A stretch of DNA of 64,000 nt from Mycobacterium sp. Its GTDB lineage: Bacteria; Actinomycetota; Actinomycetes; Mycobacteriales; Mycobacteriaceae. The position numbers and the translations under genes were made by a program. Each line of letters begins with the position of its first letter. The first letter of the stretch is position 1. Location of the stretch: the NCBI RefSeq assembly GCF_025933915.1, contig NZ_JAICZA010000006.1, forward strand, positions 1 through 64,000, read 5' to 3'. Under the pieces are notes generated by a model. The model was not told where the DNA came from. It did no database searches and saw only the letters and a program-made list of their open reading frames with translations. Shown piece after piece: positions 20,726 through 31,971 of the stretch.

Positions 20726-21961
20726 TCAGAGCCCGAACAGATGCCGGACGATACGGGCGATCTCGATATAGAGCGGGATTCCGACGGTGACGTTGTAGGA
20801 GAACGTCAGACCCAGTGAGGCGGCCAGCGGCAACGTCGGGCTCGCCTCGGGAATCGCCAGGCGTTGGACCGCTGGGACGGCGATGTAGGACGCCGCGCCG
20901 CACAGGACCGCGAAGAGAACGTAGGTCCCCGGCTTGAAGTCGGCGTGGGTCAAGGCGGCGTAGCAGCAGGCGACGAAAATACCTAGTGTCGCAAAGACAT
21001 TCGGCGCCACCAGGCCGAAGACGATGAATCCGGGGCCCGCCGAGCGGAGATCCTTCAACTTGCGTGACGCCGTCATCCCCATTTCGAGCAGGAACAAACA
21101 CAGCACACCCTGGAACGCCATCACGAAGAACTTGTCGTCGTCCGCGACGACCTTCTGACCCTGCAGCCCACTGACGAGTCCGATGATGATCCCGCCCATC
21201 AGCAAGACAAGCCCGGGGTTGAGGAAGACTTCCTGCAACAGCTCGCGGGAGAAAATCGGCATCCGCTTGGCCTTCGGACCAGGCGGGCTCTCGTCGGGCT
21301 GCCAATGTTGCAGCTTTTCCATCGACAATTCGAGCTCTTGCTCGATGGCCCGCTCTTCTTGGCTCTCGAGGCTCTGGCCGCGCGGGGGGCGTGCGGCGGT
21401 GCCGGGACCGACACCGACCCTGACCGGTGGGGTGTAGCCGGACTCGTCGGGCATGTAGCCCGCGGAGTCCAGCCCTCGATGGCGCAGTCGGGCAACGAAA
21501 TACAGCGCCACCAAGCAGCCCGGAATCTCCATCACCGCCAGCATCACCGGCATATACGCGTCGAACGCGATATTCACAGCGGCCAGAACGGCAACGCAGG
21601 TGGCGAAAGTCCCCGCCGAGTCCGACCCGTAGTAGCCGGCGACGGTCGCCATGTCGACCTTGCGCAGCGATTTCAGCCGGCTGAGCCCCAGGTAGGCCAG
21701 GCTTCCGATGAAGAAGTTCAGCACGAAGCCCAGCACCATGAATCCGACGATCGTCCCGACGCTGTTGGCGCTGACCTGGGCGAGCTCTTCTCCGCCGTGC
21801 CAGCCGATGGCCAGCAGCAGGTACATGGTCAACCCCTGATAGATCACGTAGGGGAATTCGAACCTCACCTTCAGGATGGGGATCAGAAACCCGAAGTAGA
21901 AGAACAGCAGAAGCGGCTTGAAGAGGTTGTGGGTGAAGTTGTGCCAGAACTCTTGCAGCAT
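20726..21961 (-). CDS. SbtA-like sodium-dependent bicarbonate permease family (Rv2387-like)
   Basis: MLQEFWHNFTHNLFKPLLLFFYFGFLIPILKVRFEFPYVIYQGLTMYLLLAIGWHGGEELA; about 10 TM segments. Confidence 0.8.
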   Translation of the reverse strand: MLQEFWHNFTHNLFKPLLLFFYFGFLIPILKVRFEFPYVIYQGLTMYLLLAIGWHGGEELAQVSANSVGTIVGFMVLGFVLNFFIGSLAYLGLSRLKSLRKVDMATVAGYYGSDSAGTFATCVAVLAAVNIAFDAYMPVMLAVMEIPGCLVALYFVARLRHRGLDSAGYMPDESGYTPPVRVGVGPGTAARPPRGQSLESQEERAIEQELELSMEKLQHWQPDESPPGPKAKRMPIFSRELLQEVFLNPGLVLLMGGIIIGLVSGLQGQKVVADDDKFFVMAFQGVLCLFLLEMGMTASRKLKDLRSAGPGFIVFGLVAPNVFATLGIFVACCYAALTHADFKPGTYVLFAVLCGAASYIAVPAVQRLAIPEASPTLPLAASLGLTFSYNVTVGIPLYIEIARIVRHLFGL

Positions 21962-22619
21962 CGATGCCTCCGTTGTTTGGGCCCGTGATCTACGGGGAGC
22001 ACCGTCCGCAAAGCGGAGCAACCACGAAACATCCCGACGATCGTCAAGAACGTAACGCCGCGCCTGTCGCCCTGCCACTCGGAAGCCAAGTCGCAACACC
22101 CGGCGTACCGGACTGTCCCACGGCGGGGAAAGGGCAGGTCAAAGCGATTTCGGTGGAACGGAATCCGTCCTTTGAAGGCCACGCGGATGGGGTGGGTTCG
22201 ATGTGAATGTGCTGTACGTTTACTGTGCAGTCAATAGCGGATCGACGCGTACCAGCTAAGCGGGCCCGACCCCGGCTCCCTTTTTCCGGTGGGTCACCGA
22301 CCCGCCAGGTAATCCAGCGGCTCCAGGGGCGGGCGGCGGTGCTAGGACGAAGTGTCGCGGCAAGAGGCCGTTTGTTGTGCAACCACGACGTAAACGGTTG
22401 GGAAACGTTTCGAGTGGCGAGCCTCACAGACGCCGGGGTGCCGCTCGCCCGCGGAAGCCGGCGGCGCACGGCCTAGCTGCGCGAACGGGACGGCCGGGCC
22501 GATGGTGTCGATGTGTTCCGACGAGTGGCCCCAGATCGGATCGGGCATTAACTCCGAGGGAGTTTTGGCTGAATGCACGAATCGGGGACAACTCGATGGG
22601 ATCGGTTGCGCACAGCTAC

Positions 22620-23997
<1,378 letters not shown>

Positions 23998-24164
23998 CCG
24001 CCTGATCGCTTGCCGGCGCTTTGTCCGGCCGGCCCTCTATTCGCCTGGTCACAATTCGGCCGTAGGGACCTTCGGCCCTGTTTTGCGACGCCTGTGGCGT
24101 GGCATCTTTATGTAACCGCGTGACACAGACACATTGCGCGTTGCTGGCCGCCAGGGAGGGTTTC

Positions 24165-25181
24165 GTGTCCAAGGATCTGACTAATCTGCAGCTACTGCAG
24201 GAACTCGAGCCGGTGGTCGAGCGCCTGCTCAACCGCCACCTCTCGATGTTCAAGGAATGGAATCCGCACGATTACGTGCCCTGGTCGGACGGCAAAAACT
24301 TCTACGCACTGGACGGCCAGGATTGGGAGCCCGGGCAGACCCAGTTGCCCGACGTCGCGCAGGTGGCGATGGTCCAGAACCTGCTGACGGAGGACAATTT
24401 GCCGTCCTATCATCGCGAGATCGCGATGAACTTCAGCATGGACGGTCCGTGGGGGCAGTGGGTGAATCGGTGGACCTCGGAGGAGGCCCGACACAGCACC
24501 GCGTTGCGCGATTACCTCGTCGTCACCCGCACCGTCGATCCGGTGGAGTTGGAAAAGCTACGGCTCGAGCAAATGACCAGGGGCTTTAGCCCCGGCCAGA
24601 ATCAGCAGGGCGAGATGTTTGCTGAGGGTCTGTTCGACTCGGTCATGTACGTCTCGTTCCAGGAATTGGCGACCCGTGTCTCGCACCGCAACACCGGCAA
24701 AGTCAGTAACGACTCCATCGCCGAGCAGTTGATGGCCAGGGTGTCGCACGACGAGAACCTGCACATGATCTTTTATCGGGATGTCAGCGCCGCGGGTCTG
24801 GACATTGCACCCAATCAAGCGATGAAGTCGGTGCATCGCATTCTGCGCAATTTCAAGATGCCGGGATTCACGGTGCCCGAGTTTCGGCGTAAGGCGGTCA
24901 TCATTGCCGTCGGCGGTGTCTATGACCCGCGCATTCATCTCGACGAAGTGGTCATGCCGGTATTGAAGAAGTGGCGCATCTTTGAACGCGAAGACATTAC
25001 CGGCGAGGCCGCCCGGATGCGCGACGACCTCGCGCTACTGGTCAAGGAACTCCAGGACGCCTCCGAAAAATTCGACGAATCCAAGCAGCGCTACCTCGAA
25101 CGCGAGGCGCGTAGGACCGAGAAGATCACCGCCAGCAAAGTGCTTCAAACGAAGGGGACGCTGACCTTGAGCGGGCACTGA
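24165..25181 (+). CDS. Acyl-ACP desaturase (DesA1-like)
   Basis: ELEPVVERLLNRHLSMFKEWNPHDYVPWSDGKNFYALDGQDW, EEARHSTALRDYL, SHDENLHMIFYRD. Confidence 0.9.
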   Translation: MSKDLTNLQLLQELEPVVERLLNRHLSMFKEWNPHDYVPWSDGKNFYALDGQDWEPGQTQLPDVAQVAMVQNLLTEDNLPSYHREIAMNFSMDGPWGQWVNRWTSEEARHSTALRDYLVVTRTVDPVELEKLRLEQMTRGFSPGQNQQGEMFAEGLFDSVMYVSFQELATRVSHRNTGKVSNDSIAEQLMARVSHDENLHMIFYRDVSAAGLDIAPNQAMKSVHRILRNFKMPGFTVPEFRRKAVIIAVGGVYDPRIHLDEVVMPVLKKWRIFEREDITGEAARMRDDLALLVKELQDASEKFDESKQRYLEREARRTEKITASKVLQTKGTLTLSGH

Positions 25182-25185
25182 GTAT

Positions 25186-25193
25186 GGTTATGC
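25186..25193. repeat. Left copy of 8-bp target-site duplication GGTTATGC
   Basis: Identical to 31820-31827, directly abutting the terminal inverted repeats. Confidence 0.9.
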
Positions 25194-25440
25194 GGCTCTT
25201 CGCAAATGAGAGTGCACTGGTAGTCGGCGTAGGTCCGCGGTCGGGGGTCGTGTCGTTTCGATGAGGCGGCTTGGTGGGTTGAGCATTCGGGTTCCTACAC
25301 TCGCCCACCAACGCGTCGGGTGACCCGTATCTGGGCGTCCGCCGTGTGGTGCAGTTGACACGTCGTGCGCCCGATGGAATTGGGGGTAACTCTGATTGAT
25401 GGCAGCGGGAGGAGAGCAAACAGTCGGCAGCCGTCGACGT
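25194..25440 (+). mobile_element. Truncated left end of a second ISL3-family element
   Basis: Aligns with the leader of the intact IS (IR, then GTGTCGT..TGAGGCGG..GGTGGGT..TCCTAC..GGTGACCC, GACACG..TGCGC.CGAT.GA.TTGGG); no intact transposase follows. The right limit is approximate. Confidence 0.7.
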
Positions 25441-25561
25441 TGACATGATCCGAAGTGAAGTGGGGCAAACCGCTGCGGGCGCTAGTTGCATCCATTAGGT
25501 GCTGTCGGTGGACGCAGGTGTGCCGCGCCACAACGACTTCAGCTGTTGGGTCAGCGTTGGC

Positions 25562-26800
25562 TTAGCAGGTGGAGTTGAATGCGATCGGCAGGGTGGTGGG
25601 TCCTCCCAGCGCTGAGACTGGTTTCCATGGGGCTGGACCGGTGCGCCGGGCGTTGGGCATGCGCTGTGTCATGACCGCTAGGGCTTGGGTCAATTCGAGG
25701 CGCGCGAGATTGGCTCCGAGGCAGTAGTGCACGCCGCTGCCGAATGTCTGGATCGGTGGGGCGCCCCGGCGCCTGAGGTCGAGGCGGTCGGGGTCGGCGC
25801 AGACGGCGGGATCCCGGTTGGCTGCACCGGTATTGACGACAACGATCGTGCCGGCGGCGATTTTCACGCCCGCGAGTTCGACATCCTCAACGGCCGTGCG
25901 CAACGTGACGAACGTCATCGGCGAATGGCGGATGAGCTCCTCAACGGCATCGGTCGCCAGCTCTGGATGCCGGCCCAGCAGCGCCCACTGGTCGGGGTGA
26001 TCGCACAGGACGTGTACGGCCGCACTCAATTGGAGGCGGGTGGTGTCGGTGCCCGCTAACAACAGGCCAGCGACAAGCATGCGCAGTTCGTCGCCGCTAA
26101 GGCGGTCGCCGTCGTCTTCGGCGCGGATCAACTCGGAGATCAGGTCGTCGGTCAAGCCACGGCGACGATGCGCAACCATGTCGTCGATGTAGGCGTCCAG
26201 GGCGTCCCAAGCGGTCAGGATGTCCGGCGTGGCCTTGGCCGCATCCCAGCTGAAGGCCTTCAAGATGTCATCGGTCCAGTCGGAGAACAGTTCCCAGTCT
26301 TCCGGTGGCGCGCCGAGTAGCGAGCAGATCACCGGAATCGGGTATTGGCGGGCGATGTCGGTGACCACGTCGCAATGCCCGCGGGCGCTGACGCTGTCCA
26401 CCAGGCCGGTGATGACGTCGACGATCGTCGTACGTAGCCGGGCCGTCGCCTTGGGTGTGAAGGCCCTACTTACCAGCCGGCGCAGCCGGTGGTGGTCGTC
26501 GCCGTCGAGGCTGATGATGTTGGCGGCGACGCGGTCCCATAACGGGCCCGAGGTGATGCCTTGGGCGGCAAGGAACATCCCTTGCGGTACCCGGAAGCGG
26601 GAGTCGCGCAGCACCGTGTGCACGAGCTCGTAGGTCAGCAGCTCAGGGCCGTATGGGCCGATTGCAATCGGCGCCTTCGTGCGGGCGGCGCTGATGATGG
26701 CGTGCGCGTCGTCGGGGTGCTGAGCATGTTGGTAATCGATCGTGGGCAGCCCGGCATCGAAGACACTCGGGCAGCTCGATCCATCAACGGTCACGGTCAT
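25562..26800 (-). CDS. Cytochrome P450 (transposon cargo)
   Basis: I-helix LLAGTDTTR, ExxR region, heme loop FGSGVHYCLGANLARLE; start at MTVTVDG. Confidence 0.9.
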   Translation of the reverse strand: MTVTVDGSSCPSVFDAGLPTIDYQHAQHPDDAHAIISAARTKAPIAIGPYGPELLTYELVHTVLRDSRFRVPQGMFLAAQGITSGPLWDRVAANIISLDGDDHHRLRRLVSRAFTPKATARLRTTIVDVITGLVDSVSARGHCDVVTDIARQYPIPVICSLLGAPPEDWELFSDWTDDILKAFSWDAAKATPDILTAWDALDAYIDDMVAHRRRGLTDDLISELIRAEDDGDRLSGDELRMLVAGLLLAGTDTTRLQLSAAVHVLCDHPDQWALLGRHPELATDAVEELIRHSPMTFVTLRTAVEDVELAGVKIAAGTIVVVNTGAANRDPAVCADPDRLDLRRRGAPPIQTFGSGVHYCLGANLARLELTQALAVMTQRMPNARRTGPAPWKPVSALGGPTTLPIAFNSTC

Positions 26801-27050
26801 GGGTGGTCCTCCTCGGTCGGGTGGCCTGAATTTCACTGACTCGACCGTGGCGTTTTTGCAGCGTCAGATCATCGGGGAGAACTCGTAACTGAACGGGGCG
26901 GGCGGGGTCGGCACGCGTCGCCTGGTGTTTTTGCCCAGCATTGCCGCGCTGGCGGCGGCACGCTGTGTTCACCGAATCGACTGCTCAGTGCCGTTGGGAT
27001 ACGGGATTTCCCTGATGTTTGCGGCTCGTTGCCCCGAGATGCTGGCTAGC

Positions 27051-30000
27051 ATGACCGAAACTGATCCACGCGCGGCGATGCCGCCGGTGAACTGGAGTGA
27101 GTTGGGCGTGGGCGAGCTGCCAACCGGGACGGTGACGCTGCTGCTCGCCGATATCGAGGGCTCGACGGGGTTGTGGGACACCCAAGCGGAGGCGATGACG
27201 GCCGCCATCGAACGCCTGGACCGCACGCTGGCCGAGCTGCTCGCCGTGCACGGCGGGGTGCGGCCGGTTGAGCAGGGTGAGGGCGACAGCTTCGTGGTCG
27301 CGTTCGCCCGAGCGACCGAGGCCACGGCGTGCGCCTTGGAGTTGCAGCGGGCGCCGCTGGCTCCGATCCGGTTGCGCATCGGCGTGCACACCGGCGAGGT
27401 GCAATTGCGCGACGAGAGCAACTATGTCGGGCCGACCATCAATCGGACGGCGCGGCTGCGCGACCTGGCCCACGGCGGCCAGACGGTGCTCTCGGGTACC
27501 ACCGAGGATTTGGTCGTCGATGCGCTTCCGCCTAACGCATGGCTGACCGATCTCGGCCGCCACGAACTGCGCGGTGTTGCCCGTCCCGAACGGGTGGCGC
27601 AGCTGTGTCACCCCGACATCCGCAACGAGTTTCCGCCGCTACGGGCGCCCAAACCCGTTGCCGCGGAACGGTTGCCGACGCAGCTCACGAGCTTCATCGG
27701 CCGCAACGCGCAGATCAACGATGTGCGTCAGATTCTCGCGGCGAATCGGTTGGTGACCTTGACCGGGGCGGGCGGCGTGGGTAAGACCCGGCTGGCCATC
27801 CAGGTCGCCGGGCAGCTAGCCACCGAGTTTGGCGACGGCGCATGGTATGTCGAGCTTGCCCCGATTACCGATCCCAACCTGGTGGCGGTCGCGATGGCAA
27901 ACGCCCTCGGCCAGGCGGATCAGCCGGGTCGGTCCAGCACCGACACGCTCACGCGGGCCGTGGGCGAGCGTCGCATGTTGGTGGTGCTGGACAACTGTGA
28001 GCACGTGTTGGAGGCGGTTGCGGCGCTGACCAGCTCGCTGCTGCGCGCCTGCCCGGAACTAACGCTGTTGGCGACCAGTCGTGAGCCGATCGGGGTGGCC
28101 GGCGAGGTGACCTGGCAGGTGCCGTCGCTGTCGTTGGACGACGAGGCCATCGAGCTGTTCGTCGACCGGGCGCGCCTGGTGCGACCCGCTTTCACGGTCA
28201 GCGGCGAAGAGATTGACGCGGTGCGGGAGATCTGCCGTCGCCTCGATGGCATCCCGCTGGCCATCGAACTGGCCGCGGCCCGAGTGCGGGCGTTGTCGCT
28301 ACAGGAGATCGTCGGCAGCCTGCACGACCGCTTCCGCCTGTTGACCGGTGGCGGGCGCACCGCCGTGCGCCGCCAGCAAACGTTGCGGGCCTCGGTCGAC
28401 TGGTCGCACGCATTGCTGGCCGAGCCCGAGCGGGTGTTGTTTCGCCGGCTCGCGGTGTTCCTGGGTGGATTCGACCTCGCGGCAGCCCGCGCCGTCGCCG
28501 CCGACACCGAGGTCGAGCGCTACCAGGTGCTCGATCAGCTCACGCTGCTGGTGGACAAATCGCTCGTGGTGGCCGAAGACCGACACGGTCGGACGCGCTA
28601 CCGGCTGCTGGAGACGGTGCGCCAGTACGCTCTGGAAAAGCTCGGCGAATCCGGCGAGGCCGACGACGTGCGTACCCGGCACCGCGACCACTACACCTCC
28701 CTGGGCGCCCTGCTCGGCACCCCAGGGCAAGCTGGCCGCGAGGCGCGTATCGAGCAGGCCGAAGCCGAGATCGACAACTTGCGTGCCGCGTTCGCGTGGA
28801 GTCGCGAAAACTCCGACATCGAGCTCGCATTGCAGCTCGTGTCGTCGCTGCAGCCGCTGTGGCTAGGGCGGGGCCGCATCCAGGAAGGGCTGGGCTGGTT
28901 CGACGCCGTCCTCAGCGACGACACCGCGCACGGCATCGAGGTCGCGGCCGGGGTACGGGCGCGGGCGCTGGCCGACAAGGCCGCGCTCGCCACCCAGGTC
29001 GTCGCCGTCGACCTCGATCAGGCCGAAGAAGCCCTGGCGATCGCGCGGGAGATTGGCGACTCGGCCCTGGTGGCCCGGGCGCTGACCGCCTGCGGAGGTA
29101 TCGCCGTCTTCAACACCGAGGTGGCCGCCCGCTACCTCGCTGAGGCAAGCGAACTGGCCCGGGGCCTCGGCGACCGAGGGATGTTGAGCGAGATCCTCGG
29201 CTTTCAGGCGTACGCCGCGTTCATCGCGGGTGACCCGATCGCGGCGCGCGCGGCCGGTGAAGAGGGGCGCGACCTCGCCGACGCGATCGGTGACCGGCCG
29301 GCCGCGTTTCGCTGTCGCTGGTCCCTCGGTTTGGCACTATGGATCCAGGGCGAGCTGGCCGGGGCCCTCGCGCAGTTGCGGGAGGCGGCTGCCGACGCTG
29401 AGACCAATCACGACGTGGTCGGCAGGGCGGCCATGCTGTTCTGCCAGGGCCAGGCGTTGGCGTACCAGGGTGACACGACGGCGGCCCGAGCCGCGGCCGC
29501 CGCGGCGATCGTCGCCGCCGCCGATATTGGGGGGTTCCTCGAGGGCTTTACCTACGCGGCGTTGGCTGTCGCGACTCTGGCGGCGGGGGACGTAGCAGCC
29601 GCGTCCGATGCGAGCGAGGCGGCCTCGCAGCGGATGAGTGCCGAGCTGGGGGTAGTGAATGTCAACCCGATAGCGCAGGTTGCGCTGGCGCGGGGTGATC
29701 TGATCGCGGCGCGCCGCTGGGCCGACGATGCCGTCTCGATGATGCGGGGCTGGCATCTAGCGGTGGCGCTGACGACGCGTGCGCGCGTTGCGATCGCACG
29801 AGGTGAGCCGGAACTGGCCGAACGTGACGCCCACGACGCACTCTCCTGCGCAGCCGGCGTCGAGGCACACCTGGGCATTCCGGATGCCCTGGAGTGCCTG
29901 GGTGCGCTGGCCGGCGCTGCCGAGAGCCACCGCGAAGCGGCACGGCTGTTCGGCGCAGCGGACGCCCTCCGGCAACGCATGGGCGCCGTCCGGTTCAAGA

Positions 30001-30359
30001 TCTATGACGCCGAGCACGACGCCGCGGTCGCCACGCTTCGTAATGCATTGGGCGAAGCCGACTTCGAGTCCGCATGGGCCGAGGGTGCAGAACTGTCCGC
30101 CGACGAAGCGATCGCCTACGCCCAGCGTGGCCGCGGCGAACGCAAACGCCCGTCCACCGGCTGGGCCTCGCTCACCCCCGCCGAACTCGACGTCGTCAAG
30201 CTCATCAGTGAGGGCTTGGGAAACAAGGACATCGCCACAAGGCTTTTCATCTCACCACGCACCGTCGAAACCCACCTCACCCACGTCTACACCAAGCTCG
30301 GCCTGGCCTCGCGCCTCCAACTTGCCCAAGAGGCAGCGCGTCAAATCGGCTATTCATGA
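27051..30359 (+). CDS. Class III cyclase domain + NB-ARC/AAA-like ATPase + C-terminal LuxR HTH regulator (Rv0386/Rv1358/Rv2488c-like)
   Basis: TVTLLLADIEGSTGLW; P-loop TGAGGVGKTRLA; C-terminal LTPAELDVVKLISEGLGNKDIATRLFISPRTVETHLTHVYTKLGL. Confidence 0.88.
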   Translation: MTETDPRAAMPPVNWSELGVGELPTGTVTLLLADIEGSTGLWDTQAEAMTAAIERLDRTLAELLAVHGGVRPVEQGEGDSFVVAFARATEATACALELQRAPLAPIRLRIGVHTGEVQLRDESNYVGPTINRTARLRDLAHGGQTVLSGTTEDLVVDALPPNAWLTDLGRHELRGVARPERVAQLCHPDIRNEFPPLRAPKPVAAERLPTQLTSFIGRNAQINDVRQILAANRLVTLTGAGGVGKTRLAIQVAGQLATEFGDGAWYVELAPITDPNLVAVAMANALGQADQPGRSSTDTLTRAVGERRMLVVLDNCEHVLEAVAALTSSLLRACPELTLLATSREPIGVAGEVTWQVPSLSLDDEAIELFVDRARLVRPAFTVSGEEIDAVREICRRLDGIPLAIELAAARVRALSLQEIVGSLHDRFRLLTGGGRTAVRRQQTLRASVDWSHALLAEPERVLFRRLAVFLGGFDLAAARAVAADTEVERYQVLDQLTLLVDKSLVVAEDRHGRTRYRLLETVRQYALEKLGESGEADDVRTRHRDHYTSLGALLGTPGQAGREARIEQAEAEIDNLRAAFAWSRENSDIELALQLVSSLQPLWLGRGRIQEGLGWFDAVLSDDTAHGIEVAAGVRARALADKAALATQVVAVDLDQAEEALAIAREIGDSALVARALTACGGIAVFNTEVAARYLAEASELARGLGDRGMLSEILGFQAYAAFIAGDPIAARAAGEEGRDLADAIGDRPAAFRCRWSLGLALWIQGELAGALAQLREAAADAETNHDVVGRAAMLFCQGQALAYQGDTTAARAAAAAAIVAAADIGGFLEGFTYAALAVATLAAGDVAAASDASEAASQRMSAELGVVNVNPIAQVALARGDLIAARRWADDAVSMMRGWHLAVALTTRARVAIARGEPELAERDAHDALSCAAGVEAHLGIPDALECLGALAGAAESHREAARLFGAADALRQRMGAVRFKIYDAEHDAAVATLRNALGEADFESAWAEGAELSADEAIAYAQRGRGERKRPSTGWASLTPAELDVVKLISEGLGNKDIATRLFISPRTVETHLTHVYTKLGLASRLQLAQEAARQIGYS

Positions 30360-31819
30360 ACGAGAGTTCAGTTGCCGGCAGATTTCCGCGTGACCGTCTC
30401 GTGTCGTCGGGCTGAGGCGGGGTGTCGGTGGGTGACGATGCAGGCTCCTACGCGCTGTTTCACGAACACCTGCGAGGTGACCCTTGCCTGAGGCTACTGC
30501 GTGCCCGCCGTCTGTTGTTGCCGACACGATCATGCGCACGATCGAGTTGGGTGTGACGATTACCGACGCCGCCGTCGACGAGAAGACCACAACGATCTTC
30601 TGTGCACCGGTATCGCGCGATCCCCGCTGCCCGGCCTGTGGTCGGCAGGGTCGCTACCGCGACACCGTCACTCGACCGTTGACCGATCTGCCGGTCGCTG
30701 GCTGTCCGCTGGTGCTACAAGTAGCCGTGCCCCGCTACCGCTGCGTGACCCCCGAGTGTGGGCGTGCGGTGTTCAATCAGGATCTTGGGAAGCTGGCCGC
30801 TCCGCGGGCGTCCACGACACGGCGCTGTGCCCGGTATGTGTTGCGGCGGTTGATGATCGACCGCACCACCATTGCGGCGATCGCCGCCGAACTCGGTGTC
30901 TCCTGGCACACTGTCAGCTCGATCGCGATGCGTGCGACCGCCGACCTCGTGGCCGCGGCAGGGCCGGATCGGTTGACCGGGGTGCGAGTGATCGGCGTCG
31001 ATGAGCACCGCTGGGCACCCCGACGCATCGGCCCGGCCGGGTTTGTCACACTGATCATCGATCTGACCCCTGTTCATGCTCAGGCAGGCCCAGCACGGCT
31101 GCTTGACCTGGTGCCCGGCCGTTCAGCGACGGCACTGGCGGACTGGCTGGCCGCTCAACCCGCCGATTTTTCCCGAGCCGTGGAGGTCATCGCGATGGAC
31201 GGGTTCGCCGGATACAAGACCGCCGCCACTGCAGTCATCCCGGACGCGGTCACCGTGATGGACCCGTTCCACGTTGTCGCACTGGCCGGCGCCAAGCTCG
31301 ACATGTGCCGCCAACGCATCAAACAGCAGACCCTGGGCCGGCGTGGCCACACCGGTGATCCGCTCTACCGGATTCGGCGCATCGGCCGCACCCGCCTCCA
31401 GCTGCTCTCGACACGCCAGTACAACCGCCTGAGCAGCGTTCTCGACACCGACGAGCACGTTGCGGTCAAGGTTGCCTGGTTGATCTACCAGAAGATCATC
31501 GCCGCCTACGCCGACCCAAACCGGCGCCGCGGCAAGAAAACAATGACCACGCTGATCAGCTCGATCCGACGCGGGGTGCCTGCCGGACTGGAGGAGATCG
31601 CCCAACTCGGCCGTACCCTATGGCGCCGCCGCGATGACATCCTGGCGTTCTTCGACCACCACGCCTCCAACGGACCGACCGAAGCCATCAACGGACGCCT
31701 GGAAGCACTACGCCGCAACGCCCTCGGGTTCCGCAACCTTACCCACTACCGATGGCGCTCACTACTGCACAGCGGTGCACTCCACTCACTCGTGAATGCA
31801 CTCTGAATTACGAAGAGCC
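30348..31819 (+). mobile_element. Intact ISL3-family insertion sequence
   Basis: Imperfect inner left IR GGCTATTCATGAACGAGAGTTCA at 30348-30370, intact transposase, right IR at 31797-31819. Confidence 0.82.
30484..31806 (+). CDS. ISL3-family transposase (440 aa)
   Basis: Zn-finger CPACGRQGRYRDTVTR..CVTPECGR, DDE-type GVDEHRW / MDPFHVV / NGPTEAINGRLE. Confidence 0.93.
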   Translation: MPEATACPPSVVADTIMRTIELGVTITDAAVDEKTTTIFCAPVSRDPRCPACGRQGRYRDTVTRPLTDLPVAGCPLVLQVAVPRYRCVTPECGRAVFNQDLGKLAAPRASTTRRCARYVLRRLMIDRTTIAAIAAELGVSWHTVSSIAMRATADLVAAAGPDRLTGVRVIGVDEHRWAPRRIGPAGFVTLIIDLTPVHAQAGPARLLDLVPGRSATALADWLAAQPADFSRAVEVIAMDGFAGYKTAATAVIPDAVTVMDPFHVVALAGAKLDMCRQRIKQQTLGRRGHTGDPLYRIRRIGRTRLQLLSTRQYNRLSSVLDTDEHVAVKVAWLIYQKIIAAYADPNRRRGKKTMTTLISSIRRGVPAGLEEIAQLGRTLWRRRDDILAFFDHHASNGPTEAINGRLEALRRNALGFRNLTHYRWRSLLHSGALHSLVNAL

Positions 31820-31827
31820 GGTTATGC
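31820..31827. repeat. Right copy of 8-bp target-site duplication GGTTATGC
   Basis: Identical to 25186-25193. Confidence 0.9.
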
Positions 31828-31971
31828 GCCGACCAGGACGGCAGCTAACCCGCTACGTCGACCTAATTCTCAATGTCTACTAAACGGTTGGCAGCGAATA
31901 TCCGTCATTCTCCTGTTTTTTCACGGTGCGGCGCTTAGCATCTGTCCCAACTTCAACGGGATGGAGTATTC

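Larger units (their letters stand above)
25194..31819. mobile_element. 6.6-kb ISL3-family transposition unit with P450 + regulator cargo
   Basis: Termini GGCTCTTCGCAAATGAGAGTGCA and revcomp GGCTCTTCGTAATTCAGAGTGCA (20/23), flanked by perfect 8-bp repeat. Confidence 0.88.

Noticed and set aside
30340-30347. Possible separate target duplication for the inner IS (GTCAAATC)
   Set aside because: Does not match the right flank GGTTATGC; only the outer ends are flanked by a duplication.
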